Positions 15,340 to 24,366 of a DNA stretch of 45,581 bases are shown in pieces (position 1 is the stretch's first letter; each line of letters opens with the position of its first letter). Under the pieces are notes generated by a model. The model did no database searches and was not told where the DNA came from. It saw only the letters and a list, made by a program, of their open reading frames with translations. Origin of the DNA: CAKSUT01 sp045542335 (GTDB lineage Bacteria; Bacillota; Clostridia; Oscillospirales; CAG-382); NCBI GenBank assembly GCA_045542335.1, contig JAZQKV010000044.1:1-45581 (forward strand), read 5' to 3'. Position numbers and translations under genes: made by a program.

Positions 15340-16020
15340 TCAAAAAATTGTACGCAATTTCTCAAGTGCCGCCTTTTCAATACGCGACACATATGACCTT
15401 GAAATTCCAAGCCTTGCTGCAACCTCTCTTTGGGTCAACGCTTTGCCGCCTGCAAGACCGTAACGAAGAACAATTATTTCGCGCTCACGCTCATCAAGCA
15501 ACGTTGCAACGCCTCTCAATGCCTTTTCGGTGTTGATTTTTAAATCAATTTCATCCACAATGTTGTCCTCACAACAAATTATATCCATGTATGTAAGAGG
15601 GTTTCCGTCCTTGTCGGTTTCAACCGCATCGGAAAGCGAGGTTTCTTTGTCAATGTGCTTGCGGCTTCGGAAATACATCAATATTTCATTCTGCAAGCAT
15701 TTACCTGCATATGTGGCAAAGCGTGTACCGTTGGATGGATTAAAAGAATCTATGGCTTTTATAAGACCTATTGTGCCGATTGAGATTAAATCGTCGTTGT
15801 CAGTTCCGTTTCCGTAATATTTCTTGGCTATGTGCGCCACAAGACGCAAATTGCGTTCAATGAGTATCCGCCTTGCTTCCATGTCGCCCTCTTGCTTGAA
15901 TTTCCGAAAATATTCCCTCTCCTGCTCTGCGCCGAGTGGCGGCGGAAATGCACTGCTCCCCGATACCCGCAAAAACAACATACATATATTGACAAATATG
16001 CCAATTCCCTCTATTATCAC
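15340..16020 (-). CDS. sigK: Sporulation sigma factor sigma-K, uninterrupted
   Basis: A 226-aa sigma-70 family protein matching sigma-K, the late mother-cell sporulation factor. A hydrophobic N-terminal pro-sequence (IIEGIGIFVNICMLFLRV) precedes SSAFPPPLGAEQE, followed by region 2 (NLRLVAHIAKKY, DDLISIGTIGLIKAIDSF) and region 4 (LDEREREIIVLRYGL, TQREVAARLGISRSYVSRIEKAALEKL). The gene is complete, with no skin-type element splitting it. The GTG at 16020 is the first start that includes the pro-sequence; the AAAGG 11 nt upstream is weak. A sigma-E-like -10 lies 75 nt upstream. It implies the host can form endospores. Confidence 0.9.
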   Translation of the reverse strand: MIIEGIGIFVNICMLFLRVSGSSAFPPPLGAEQEREYFRKFKQEGDMEARRILIERNLRLVAHIAKKYYGNGTDNDDLISIGTIGLIKAIDSFNPSNGTRFATYAGKCLQNEILMYFRSRKHIDKETSLSDAVETDKDGNPLTYMDIICCEDNIVDEIDLKINTEKALRGVATLLDEREREIIVLRYGLAGGKALTQREVAARLGISRSYVSRIEKAALEKLRTIF

Positions 16021-16094
16021 TTTCTATCACGCCTTTTCTGCGTTACATCCTGTGCGCATATCCCGGCTTTTGCACAAAATGCTCATACTCTATC

Positions 16095-16102
16095 ATTGTA
16101 TG
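16095..16102 (-). promoter_or_regulatory. Sigma-E-like -10 box upstream of sigK
   Basis: CATACAAT (16102-16095) equals the sigma-E -10 consensus and is well placed for the sigK start at 16020. I see no clear sigma-E -35 at the normal 13-15 bp spacing, so support is partial. Confidence 0.35.
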
Positions 16103-16187
16103 CCGCATTTCTCAAAAGGTTTACACGCCTCAAATTGATACAAATTGTTAATTTTCTTGCAATTTTGTCAAAAAAACACAAAACCCC

Positions 16188-16216
16188 TTTAAAAACGAAA
16201 AAAAATGTGTTATACT
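16188..16216 (+). promoter_or_regulatory. Candidate promoter of the DivIVA-like gene
   Basis: Extended -10 TGT-TATACT (16208-16216) with TTTAAA (16188-16193) 17 bp upstream, 46 nt before the start codon. Confidence 0.5.
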
Positions 16217-16261
16217 TAAACGAGAATCTATAAATATCTTTCACCGCAAGGAGGAGCTTGT

Positions 16262-16990
16262 ATGAGCGAAGAAACAAAAACCTTTGGAAGTTCGCTTTTC
16301 GGTTATAAACCGTCCTCGGTTAATGACTATATTGAAAAAATAAATGCCGAGGGCAAAGAGAAGCTCGATGAGCTTGAAAAAAAGGTCGGTGAACTGACCG
16401 ACGAAAATTCGCAGCTTTCCGATGAGCTTTCACATTGGAAAAGCGCAACCGATGCCGCACTCGAAAAGAACACGGCTTTTCTCGATGAAATAGCAAATCT
16501 CCAGACCGAAATCGAAGATAAAGACAATGTTATTTCCGAGCTCAAGGAGAAGCTTTCCAATTTGGAAGCAAGCATTTCCGAACTCAAATCTTCAATTCTT
16601 GAAAAAGATTCCGAAGCAGAAAAGCAGAGGATTGCCATGGAGGCAGACAAAAAGAAAGCCCTTGACGAGCTTTCTCAAAAGGTTATTTTCGATGCCAAAA
16701 ATGAAGAAGCCGAGCTTCGCAGAAGAATTGCAGACGAGGCAGAGAGTATGCTCATTGCTGCCGAGGAAAAAGCTCTTGAAATGGTGGAAAATGCACGTTC
16801 AAAGGCTCAGGCAGAAGCGCAGAGAATCACCACCGAAGCTGAAAACGATGCTTCCCGCAATCTTCAGAAAACACGTTATCTCCTCAAGCGTCAGGAAAGG
16901 CTCATTGACACGCTCACTCAACACAAAAAAGAAATTGACAGCTTTTATGAGGGCTTGCTTCGCACCTTCAACGAAGAAAACAAAAGCTGA
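16262..16990 (+). CDS. DivIVA-like coiled-coil protein
   Basis: This 242-aa protein begins with a short DivIVA-type N-terminal motif (FGSSLFGYKPSSVNDYIEKI, 8-27). An almost uninterrupted acidic/basic coiled coil runs from about 30 to 235. DivIVA relatives bind membranes at poles and septa and organise division, cell-wall growth or sporulation. It has a strong AAGGAGGAG site before the ATG. A fumarase-beta-like gene follows 41 nt downstream on the same strand, so they may be co-transcribed. The exact role is not known. Confidence 0.75.
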   Translation: MSEETKTFGSSLFGYKPSSVNDYIEKINAEGKEKLDELEKKVGELTDENSQLSDELSHWKSATDAALEKNTAFLDEIANLQTEIEDKDNVISELKEKLSNLEASISELKSSILEKDSEAEKQRIAMEADKKKALDELSQKVIFDAKNEEAELRRRIADEAESMLIAAEEKALEMVENARSKAQAEAQRITTEAENDASRNLQKTRYLLKRQERLIDTLTQHKKEIDSFYEGLLRTFNEENKS

Positions 16991-17031
16991 AATCCGTCAC
17001 AGAATCCTGAACAGAACCGAGGGAATTTTTT

Positions 17032-17568
17032 ATGTCAGCCGAATACAAATTCAACGTATCCGAAATCAAGCAATACATTCCGCTTCTTAAAGCAGGCGAC
17101 GAGGTATTGCTGTCGGGAACAGTTTATACCGCAAGAGATGCCGCCCACAAGCGCATTGTTTCCCTTATTGAAAGCGGTTGTCCCCTGCCGTTCCCCCTTG
17201 ATGGTGCCGTGATTTACTATGCCGGTCCGACTCCCGAAAAGCAAGGGCGTCCAATCGGCTCTTGCGGTCCCACAACCTCAACACGCATGGATGTTTTCTC
17301 TCCGCTTCTTCTGGATAACGGACTTGTCGGAATGATTGGAAAAGGTGAAAGAAAAAAGCCTGTTATTGATTCGATTGTCAAAAACGGTGCAATTTACTTT
17401 TGTGCCATCGGCGGCGCAGGCGCACTTGCGGCAAAATGTATAACAAGCTGTGAAGTTATTGCGTTTCCCGAGCTTGGCTGCGAATCTGTCAAAAGGCTTG
17501 AAATATGCGATTTCCCGCTTGTTGTCGGCATTGACAGCAAAGGAAATTCCGTTTTCCCAAACCATTAA
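17032..17568 (+). CDS. Fumarate/L(+)-tartrate dehydratase beta subunit
   Basis: A 178-aa protein matching the C-terminal half (beta subunit) of class I Fe-S fumarases and tartrate dehydratases. Conserved blocks are VLLSGTVYTARDAAHKR (25-41), YYAGPTPEKQGRPIGSCGPTTSTRMD, GKGER and AIGGAGALAA. The beta subunit helps bind the substrate; the 4Fe-4S cluster is carried by the alpha subunit. No alpha subunit is visible in this window, unlike the usual adjacent alpha-beta order. GAGGG lies 8 nt before the ATG. Fumarase versus tartrate dehydratase cannot be separated here. Confidence 0.88.
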   Translation: MSAEYKFNVSEIKQYIPLLKAGDEVLLSGTVYTARDAAHKRIVSLIESGCPLPFPLDGAVIYYAGPTPEKQGRPIGSCGPTTSTRMDVFSPLLLDNGLVGMIGKGERKKPVIDSIVKNGAIYFCAIGGAGALAAKCITSCEVIAFPELGCESVKRLEICDFPLVVGIDSKGNSVFPNH

Positions 17569-17650
17569 GCGTTTATCACAAATTAAAGATTTTACGGTTT
17601 GTTTTTCAGAACTAATGCAGTTTTCTCAAATTAACTTTAATAAAATTCTG

Positions 17651-17681
17651 TCCGGTGTCGCTTTCTGACACCGGATTTTTT
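17651..17681 (+). terminator. Terminator after the dehydratase beta gene
   Basis: Perfect 9-bp stem TCCGGTGTC/GACACCGGA (17651-17659/17667-17675) and T6. Confidence 0.92.
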
Positions 17682-17808
17682 GTTTTCGTTATAAAAATCA
17701 AAACAGTTCTTTGCAACTTTCGCCTTTCAGGAATAATCACCCCTTTTGCCGAATACACTTTAACAAAACCCTGAAAAAATTCAAAAATCAAAAGGAGCAG
17801 TGATTAAA

Positions 17809-18333
17809 ATGTTTGTCTATTCGTTAAAAGCGTCAACGCTGAAGCTCATCGGTGCGGTGCTTGCTTCGGTGATGATTATAAGCGCAGTTGTGTTGCTTCT
17901 GCCATCGGGTCAAACCTCAGATAACAGCATCAGCACCTTCACAGCAAAAGGAAAAACCTCTTACAGCGGCATCAAATCCGAAACTGAGCTTGTCGGATTC
18001 ATAAACTCATTCGGGATTCAAACTCCTGCCTCTCCACTTGAAAAAGCGGAAGTGGAAATCCCGCGCAAGTTTGATGCAGTTCTCGAGGAATATGAAGCGA
18101 TTCAAAAGCAACAGGGGCTTAAGCTGTCCAAATACAAAGGAAAAAACGCCGTCCGTTACACTTATGAAATACTTAACTACCCCAAAAACGCCGAGGGGCA
18201 GCCGACAGGCAAAGTTTTTCTAAACCTCATTGTTTACAAGGACAAAGTGATCGCCGGTGACATCTGCTCTGCGGAAATGGGCGGTTTTGTAAAACCTTTT
18301 GCAGACTTTTCCCCCGAACAACCCAAAATCTGA
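17809..18333 (+). CDS. DUF4830 domain membrane-anchored protein
   Basis: This 174-aa protein has one N-terminal membrane helix (LIGAVLASVMIISAVVLLLP) and an extracytoplasmic DUF4830-type domain. The signature includes VEIPRKFDAVLEEYEAIQKQ, GLKLSKYKGKNAVRYTYEI and YKDKVIAGDICSA. The function of the family is unknown. The ATG at 17809 is preferred because AAAGGAG sits 11 nt upstream; the in-frame GTG at 17800 is too close to it. It stands alone, with terminators on both sides. Confidence 0.8.
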   Translation: MFVYSLKASTLKLIGAVLASVMIISAVVLLLPSGQTSDNSISTFTAKGKTSYSGIKSETELVGFINSFGIQTPASPLEKAEVEIPRKFDAVLEEYEAIQKQQGLKLSKYKGKNAVRYTYEILNYPKNAEGQPTGKVFLNLIVYKDKVIAGDICSAEMGGFVKPFADFSPEQPKI

Positions 18334-18346
18334 ACACATAAAAATG

Positions 18347-18380
18347 CACGGTCAGAGGCTCTCTAAAACCTCTGACCGTG
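18347..18380 (+). terminator. Hairpin between convergent genes
   Basis: Perfect 12-bp stem CACGGTCAGAGG/CCTCTGACCGTG (18347-18358/18369-18380). The T tail is weak (TTCTTG). It probably ends the DUF4830 transcript. Confidence 0.65.
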
Positions 18381-18415
18381 TTCTTGATTATTGAAGCTTG
18401 CAAATGCCGCCGGCA

Positions 18416-21400
18416 TCAATAGGTTCCGGGGGGATTTGACCTGTGGTAAACGTAGATATGCTCCCACTGTATCGGCTCGGTGTAGTAGAACACGCCGCCG
18501 TCCTGATTCATACGCTTGCAGATAGTTTCCATGTCGAGGGTGTAATAGTATCTTAAGCCATGATTTGCAATGTCGCTATGGAAATATGCATATCCGTTGC
18601 CGGAGTGCTGTACAAATGTATTGTCCTTGAAGTAGGGAGCACCGCCGAACGTGGCAGAGCCGACTTCCATGAGACAATGGGTAGATCTGTCGATGATGTT
18701 TCCACGGATAATGTAGTTTTTCGCATTGTTTGTATCACGGGGCCAACCCTTGATTGACGAGGGTGCAGGGTCAGGTCTTTGCTGTCCCCAGCCATATCCG
18801 GCAAGCCTTAAAATGTTGTTCTCAAAAAGAACGTCACTCATGAAGCAATAGGAATCTTTAAGGTGGTCATCTGCCTGCGGACTTGCAAAATACTCAATGT
18901 TGTATGTACAATACTCGATAACATTATTGATATACCTTACATCGTCCATATAAATACTGATGTTCTGACCGCCGACCTGATGGGTAACACCGGCATCATA
19001 CACTTCATAAATGTAGCAATTGTCAATAACATAGTTGTTGCATCCGCCGTAAATTTCAACGCCGTTACCAAAACGTGTAACAAGTCCGATATTTGCCTTG
19101 CCGGCATTGTAATGCTGAATTGTGCCGCCAATCCATCCGATTTCGCAGTTGGAAACGGTGAGATTCTGTCTTGTGCCCGTTCCGATTCCGTGGTTACCAA
19201 CAAACTTTATGGTTATATTGTCAATCGTAACCGCCGCACCGCCAATACCTATGCCGTTTCTCGGAGGAGCAATCTCGATGCTGTCATAAACGGTTGCAGG
19301 GTTTCCTGCGTCACATCTGAAGTACAATTCACCCACAGCACTTCTTACCACGGGAAGGTCAAGCTCCTTATATTTTGCATCGGTGGAAGCAAGACCGTTG
19401 TTTGCTGTCTGAAGATAAAGCTCACCCGTGTCGGGGTGCTTGTTTGCAAAGCAAACAAATTCAAGGTCGTTGTCAAGCTCTTCCCATTTGTCGAAAGCTT
19501 TGGATGTATTGCCTCTCGCTCTCCAATGTTCTTCCGGATTCTCATATGTGGAGTCGTAGTTCGGGATTTCCTTTGCCGCAACGCTCACAACCTCGCCGTC
19601 CTTTATCAGGAACAGAGCACCCGTTTCACAGATGTTTTCGGAATATACCCAGACCTTCTTTCCGCTGTTGTCCTGATCGAAAAGTGTCCAGCTTCCTTCA
19701 TTTGCAAGGTCAATGTGCGAACCCCATATTTCAGGCTTGTTGCCGCTTCCATATGAGCTGTATGTAACACCGGCAACCGCTGAAAGCACCTTCGTCTGCC
19801 TGAAAATGCTGCCTCTTTCAAAGAACACGGCATCGCCGTATTTAAGGCTGAGTGTTGAAAGCTTATTAAGGGTGGCAATAGCGGTATCAGGAGTTTTTCC
19901 GTCGTTTGTGTCCTTGCCTTTATTGGAAACAAAGTAAACGTTTCCGAACTTTGAATTGTCTGCAACATAGGCATCGTAGTAGCTGTTGCCCGTTGCTCTG
20001 ATTGCGGCAATTCTGTCTGCACTCTTGGTATCAAGCTCTTTTATGTAATTGTTACCTGCAATGAAAAGGCTTTCGTCAAGTGTCTCTCCGTCCGTAAAAT
20101 GGTTTCTCAATGCAAGAACCATCTGTCCGTCCGCACATACACCCTCCTGGGTGAGGCTTGCCGCCATTCTGTGCATGGGAAGATTGTGGGATACGTCTTC
20201 AAGCTTGGGAAGCGCAAGACCTGATTTTTCACCTGTCAAAGGAGTAAACAAAGCGGTGGCTATGGATATAAACTCGCCTCTTGTGATAGGCTTGTTTCTG
20301 TTGAATGCGGAGAACATAAATCCACTCTGAGGTAAGGCGATGGGAGTACCGATACTTTCGCCTTCATTTGCACCGACAGCTATATGGTAAATCCTTGTTA
20401 TCCAATCAAGAAGCTCGCCGGAGGTGAGATATGCATTGGGGTTGAAGTTGCCGTCGGAGTCTCCGTCAAGCCATCCGTCATATACTGCTCTTACCGCATA
20501 TGCGTTGAGAGGATTGTCGCTTGTGATGTCGGCAAACACGGTGTTTGCTGTAGCTGTGGCGGAGTTTTCTCTGTTTATGATACGGGTGACGGCTTTAAGT
20601 GCCTCGCCTCTTGTGACCGCTCTTGTGATGCCGGCTGTGTTTCCGCTTTCATCCATGGGCTTGAACGCAGGGGAGACGAACAGAGGAGTTGCCGCAGGCT
20701 TTTCACGGTAGAAAATTGCCTTTGCAAGATACAGCTCGTCGTTGGGATGAAGCTGTGACATATAATTGCTGAGAAAGGGTCTGAGGTGACACTGATGTAT
20801 TATGACATTTGTTGCGCCACTTTTGAGATAATTCTTTAAAGTGGAAATGTTGAAATTGGCAACCGCCCATTGGTTTGCCTTCATTGTCACATCAAAGTTT
20901 CTTGAGGAAGATATGTCAAGTCCGCTTGCGAGAACACTCCAACGCATTTTTGCTCCCGAAACGGGTTCTTCGGATTTCCAATAGTATACAAGAGAGAGAT
21001 AGTTATACTTGGTGATGTCTACTCCCGCAGGTCTCCACGAGTAGGAGTCAAGACTTGCACTTGTGATTGCATTTCCGTCGGTATCCTCGTCGGGCAGCTC
21101 TGTGTTGGGTACAAACTTGCACAGGTTTTCAACGCCGTCAAAGGTCTGGTTCTCGGTGTATGTACCTCTGTCCACGCCGGGATGAATAAAGCCTGTGATA
21201 TAAGTCTGCATATCGACTACTATGTAATCGTATGTCTTTTCGGGAAGTACTTCACCCTTCCAGTCTGCAACAAGCATTGTATCTCCCACAACCGTCATTT
21301 CATCTCCGGGATAATACTTCTTGTATTCATACCAGCTCACCCAGCCGTCAAAGGTAAAACCGTCCATTTCATAAGGACATTCGGGAAGAACAATCGTGTC

Positions 21401-22123
21401 ACCCTTTGCGGCATAGATAACCTGGTTTTCGCGAACGCCACTTGAAAATCTCGCCTTGGGAAAGCCTTTGTCAAACTTGATGTAGCTCTTGTCGGCGACA
21501 AGCTCGGTGGAGCTTATGATGATGTTGCCGATAGTGAGCCTCTGCGATGCCGTAAGCTCGGAGGCAGGTATGTCGCCATAAAAGCTGAAATGTATCTGTC
21601 TTAAAATTTCATCTGATTTCAAAAGCTTTCTGATAAGGTCATTTGAAACCTCGTTCTTTTTGGTTTCATCAGTGTAAATTTCAAAGGTAAGCGTTTTCCA
21701 TGAGGCTGTCTTCTGAAGCTTGTCCTCAAAGGAATAGAAAGTAACAGCTTCGGGAAGTCCTTTTCCGCCACAGGGCAGAATAGTGAGCTTTGGGTGCCCG
21801 AGATTTGTTGTAGAACCGGAAAACTTATACTGAATCTGAATCTGCCTTATTGACTTGAGGGGGATATTCTTTGATGCCCATGAGTAGGAATCCACCTTTA
21901 TGGTTGATAAGGCGTACTCTCCCGTAGGCTTTGGCACAACAACCGTACCGGTGCTTGCGGGCGTGATAGTTGCCGTATCACGTCTGTCAACAATTCCTCC
22001 CTGAATACTTGCAAAGGTTCCCTCAAACAGTGTTTCCGCATGGACATGAATCTGGGGTATGCAGCACACGAGCATCATTACAGTCAACGCAAGTGCAGAA
22101 ATTCTTTTTGCGAAAATCGACAT
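18416..22123 (-). CDS. Large secreted protein with SLH domains and right-handed beta-helix
   Basis: A 1235-aa exported protein. A signal peptide is followed by AETLFEG. A beta-sandwich-like segment (about 70-210), a Listeria/Bacteroides-type InlB-like repeat (about 225-290, FDGWVSWYEYKKYYPGDEMTV) and a second sandwich-like segment (about 300-475) come next. Then S-layer-homology repeats (about 500-690, for example ITRAVTRGEALKAVTRI and ITRGEFISIATAL). The C-terminal 500 residues (from YFVSNKGKDTNDGKTPDTA) look like a right-handed parallel beta-helix, as in polysaccharide lyases and GH28-type enzymes. It is likely cell-wall attached and acts on a polysaccharide; no catalytic residues can be assigned. 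GGGAG 8 nt before 22123 supports the ATG. Confidence 0.82.
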   Translation of the reverse strand: MSIFAKRISALALTVMMLVCCIPQIHVHAETLFEGTFASIQGGIVDRRDTATITPASTGTVVVPKPTGEYALSTIKVDSYSWASKNIPLKSIRQIQIQYKFSGSTTNLGHPKLTILPCGGKGLPEAVTFYSFEDKLQKTASWKTLTFEIYTDETKKNEVSNDLIRKLLKSDEILRQIHFSFYGDIPASELTASQRLTIGNIIISSTELVADKSYIKFDKGFPKARFSSGVRENQVIYAAKGDTIVLPECPYEMDGFTFDGWVSWYEYKKYYPGDEMTVVGDTMLVADWKGEVLPEKTYDYIVVDMQTYITGFIHPGVDRGTYTENQTFDGVENLCKFVPNTELPDEDTDGNAITSASLDSYSWRPAGVDITKYNYLSLVYYWKSEEPVSGAKMRWSVLASGLDISSSRNFDVTMKANQWAVANFNISTLKNYLKSGATNVIIHQCHLRPFLSNYMSQLHPNDELYLAKAIFYREKPAATPLFVSPAFKPMDESGNTAGITRAVTRGEALKAVTRIINRENSATATANTVFADITSDNPLNAYAVRAVYDGWLDGDSDGNFNPNAYLTSGELLDWITRIYHIAVGANEGESIGTPIALPQSGFMFSAFNRNKPITRGEFISIATALFTPLTGEKSGLALPKLEDVSHNLPMHRMAASLTQEGVCADGQMVLALRNHFTDGETLDESLFIAGNNYIKELDTKSADRIAAIRATGNSYYDAYVADNSKFGNVYFVSNKGKDTNDGKTPDTAIATLNKLSTLSLKYGDAVFFERGSIFRQTKVLSAVAGVTYSSYGSGNKPEIWGSHIDLANEGSWTLFDQDNSGKKVWVYSENICETGALFLIKDGEVVSVAAKEIPNYDSTYENPEEHWRARGNTSKAFDKWEELDNDLEFVCFANKHPDTGELYLQTANNGLASTDAKYKELDLPVVRSAVGELYFRCDAGNPATVYDSIEIAPPRNGIGIGGAAVTIDNITIKFVGNHGIGTGTRQNLTVSNCEIGWIGGTIQHYNAGKANIGLVTRFGNGVEIYGGCNNYVIDNCYIYEVYDAGVTHQVGGQNISIYMDDVRYINNVIEYCTYNIEYFASPQADDHLKDSYCFMSDVLFENNILRLAGYGWGQQRPDPAPSSIKGWPRDTNNAKNYIIRGNIIDRSTHCLMEVGSATFGGAPYFKDNTFVQHSGNGYAYFHSDIANHGLRYYYTLDMETICKRMNQDGGVFYYTEPIQWEHIYVYHRSNPPGTY

Positions 22124-22159
22124 ACACAATCTCCCATTCTAATTTATTTATACCTTTAC

Positions 22160-22168
22160 ATTATAACA
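22160..22168 (-). promoter_or_regulatory. Extended -10 promoter of the SLH/beta-helix gene
   Basis: TGT-TATAAT on the minus strand (22168-22160), 37 nt before the start codon. No clear -35 at 17 bp. Confidence 0.5.
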
Positions 22169-22284
22169 TACTCTCCTGCGTCAAGAATGTATATTCGGTA
22201 AATTCTTTGTTGCTATTTTATCTTTCGGGTCTGTTTTTTATGTGATTATTTATGAGAATTGTATAATAACTGTAACTTTCGGAA

Positions 22285-22310
22285 AACATTGTTACACAAT
22301 TGTCAATGTT
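22285..22310. promoter_or_regulatory. Inverted repeat between divergent genes
   Basis: AACATTG (22285-22291) and CAATGTT (22304-22310) are perfect 7-bp arms, with an internal palindrome ACAATTGT (22296-22303). It lies between the SLH gene promoter and the ThuA promoter, a possible regulator site. Confidence 0.4.
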
Positions 22311-22344
22311 GACGATATTTACAATTTTTTCGTCGGCAATGCTA

Positions 22345-22373
22345 TTGAATAATTTGCAAATGAATGGTATAAT
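22345..22373 (+). promoter_or_regulatory. Promoter of the thuA-like/Gfo-Idh operon
   Basis: TTGAAT (22345-22350), 17 bp, TATAAT (22368-22373) with a TGG extension. Confidence 0.75.
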
Positions 22374-22421
22374 GCAAACAGAGCAAAAGAAAAATCGCAA
22401 AGGCAAACGGAGGTTAAGGAC

Positions 22422-23180
22422 ATGAGCAAAATCAGAGTCAGAATATGGAATGAATACATTCACGAAAAAAATGACGAAAAGGTAAGAGAGATATATCCTG
22501 AAGGTATTCACGGAAAAATTTCCGAAATGCTGTCAAAGTTCGGCAAGGACAAATTTGAAATCACAACGGCAACCCTTGACGACCCGGAATGTGGTCTTTC
22601 GGAAAATGAGCTTAATAACACAGATGTGCTTCTCTGGTGGGGACACCTCGGACACGACAAAGTTCCCGACGAAATCGCCGCAAGAGTTGTTCAGCGTGTC
22701 CGTGAGGGAATGGGACTTATTGTTCTTCATTCGGGTCATTATTCAAAGCCTTTCAAAATGCTTATGGGAACAGGCTGCAGACTCAAGTGGCGTGTCAGCG
22801 GCGACACCGAACGCATATGGGTCATTGAGGGAAGTCACCCCATTGCCAAGGGACTTGATGAATACATTGAGATTCCTCAAGAGGAAATGTACGGTGAAAA
22901 ATTTGACATTCCTGCCCCGGATGAGCTTGTTTTCATCAGCTGGTTTTCGGGTGGAGAGGTTTGCAGAAGCGGTTGCTGCTACAAGAGAGGTCTCGGCAAA
23001 ATCTTCTATTTCAGACCCGGGCATGAGGAATACCCCATATATCACCGTGAAGACATAACAAAGGTACTTTGCAATGCAATTGAATGGGCAAACTCTTCGG
23101 AAGCCGTGAAACCCACATTCGGAGAATACAAGCCTGAATACTTCACAAACAACAATCCTACAAACGGAGGTAACAAATAA
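22422..23180 (+). CDS. ThuA-like glutamine-amidotransferase-fold sugar protein
   Basis: This 252-aa protein belongs to the ThuA/trehalose-utilisation family (class I glutamine-amidotransferase-like fold). Landmarks are TDVLLWWGHLGHDKVPDEI (67-85), GLIVLHSGHYSKPF and GKIFYFRPGHEEYPIYH. ThuA-family proteins act in sugar degradation, often beside Gfo/Idh dehydrogenases that make or use 3-keto-glycosides; the exact reaction is not settled. The next gene, a Gfo/Idh oxidoreductase, overlaps its stop by one base (TAATG), showing translational coupling. Confidence 0.85.
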   Translation: MSKIRVRIWNEYIHEKNDEKVREIYPEGIHGKISEMLSKFGKDKFEITTATLDDPECGLSENELNNTDVLLWWGHLGHDKVPDEIAARVVQRVREGMGLIVLHSGHYSKPFKMLMGTGCRLKWRVSGDTERIWVIEGSHPIAKGLDEYIEIPQEEMYGEKFDIPAPDELVFISWFSGGEVCRSGCCYKRGLGKIFYFRPGHEEYPIYHREDITKVLCNAIEWANSSEAVKPTFGEYKPEYFTNNNPTNGGNK

Positions 23181-24235
23181 TGAAAGACACAGTAAGACTT
23201 GGAATAATCGGTATGGGCGGAATTGCAAACGGCGCACATCTCGGCGGACTTTCGTCAGTAAAAAATGCAGTTGTAACCGCTGTTTGCGATATTGATGATG
23301 GCAGGCTCAACGCCGCAGGAGACAAGCTCGGCATACCTGCCGAAAGAAGATTCCGTGACTATCATGACCTTATTGCTTGTGACGAGGTTGATGCGGTTGA
23401 AATCTGCACCCCCAATCATCTTCACGCCGAAATGGCAATTGCCGCTTTCAAAGCAGGAAAGCCTGTTAACCTTGAAAAGCCAATGGGTCTTGACATGAGC
23501 GAAGCTCTCGCCATTAAAGCAGCAGAGGAAAACAGCGATGTGTTCGGCATGATGTGCTTCTCTTACCGTTTCAAGGCTCCCGTGAGATATGCAAAATATC
23601 TCATTGACAAGGGAGAAATCGGAAACATCATAAGCGTAAATGTTGAATATCTCAAGAACAGCGCACTCTGGGAAGGCAGAAGACTTGAATGGAGATTTGT
23701 CAAGGAGCTTGCAGGCACAGGCGTACTTGGCGACTTAGGAGTTCATCTCATAGATATGACACGTCTTCTTGTGGGAGAGTTCACAAGCGTAAGCTGTGAT
23801 GTACAAACGGTTGTTAAGCGCAGACAGCTTCTTGATTCTGACGAGTGGGGCGATGTTACAACTGACGACATCTGCAATTTTGTTGCAAAGGTAAACGAAG
23901 AAATTCCCGTAACTTTCAGCATTTCCCGTTGCTGCCACGGTCATGCGAACACAATCAAGTTTGATATTTTCGGCGACAAGGGCATTATTTCCTTTGATCT
24001 CAACAACGATTCAATTCTCAAGGTGTGCATCGGCGAAGCTGACATAAACGGCAACGGACTTCACACCGTGAATGTTCCCGCAAAATACAGGGTTTCGCAG
24101 GAGCAGTGCTTTGTTGATGCTTGCCTTGGCAAAAAAGCCAACCATTTCCCCGGAATTGACGACGGAGTTGCATCACAAAAGGTTCTTGATGCTCTTCTTT
24201 CCTCGGCAGTTGAGGGAAAACGTGTTAACATTTAA
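23180..24235 (+). CDS. Gfo/Idh/MocA-family oxidoreductase
   Basis: A 351-aa NAD(P)-dependent sugar/inositol dehydrogenase-type protein. The N-terminal Rossmann fold has GIIGMGGIA (8-16) and VCDID, followed by CTPNHLHAEMA and the family LEKPMG motif whose Lys contributes to catalysis. Later GVLGDLGVHLIDMT is the usual substrate-domain block. The start codon overlaps the ThuA stop, so both proteins are made together and likely act on the same sugar. The substrate is unknown. Confidence 0.9.
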   Translation: MKDTVRLGIIGMGGIANGAHLGGLSSVKNAVVTAVCDIDDGRLNAAGDKLGIPAERRFRDYHDLIACDEVDAVEICTPNHLHAEMAIAAFKAGKPVNLEKPMGLDMSEALAIKAAEENSDVFGMMCFSYRFKAPVRYAKYLIDKGEIGNIISVNVEYLKNSALWEGRRLEWRFVKELAGTGVLGDLGVHLIDMTRLLVGEFTSVSCDVQTVVKRRQLLDSDEWGDVTTDDICNFVAKVNEEIPVTFSISRCCHGHANTIKFDIFGDKGIISFDLNNDSILKVCIGEADINGNGLHTVNVPAKYRVSQEQCFVDACLGKKANHFPGIDDGVASQKVLDALLSSAVEGKRVNI

Positions 24236-24264
24236 AACCCTTTAACACAAATCGGAATATATTC

Positions 24265-24304
24265 AAAGACGGCAGAATCGGGAACGGTTTTGCCGTCTTT
24301 TCGG
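24265..24304 (+). terminator. Terminator of the thuA/Gfo-Idh operon
   Basis: 10-bp stem AAAGACGGCA/TGCCGTCTTT (24265-24274/24291-24300), with the T stretch inside the 3' arm and a short tail. Confidence 0.65.
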
Positions 24305-24366
24305 CTTTCACAAAATGTATTCTGAAAAGAAAATGCCTTTACGAAAATTTTTCGTAAGTTTTCCTA

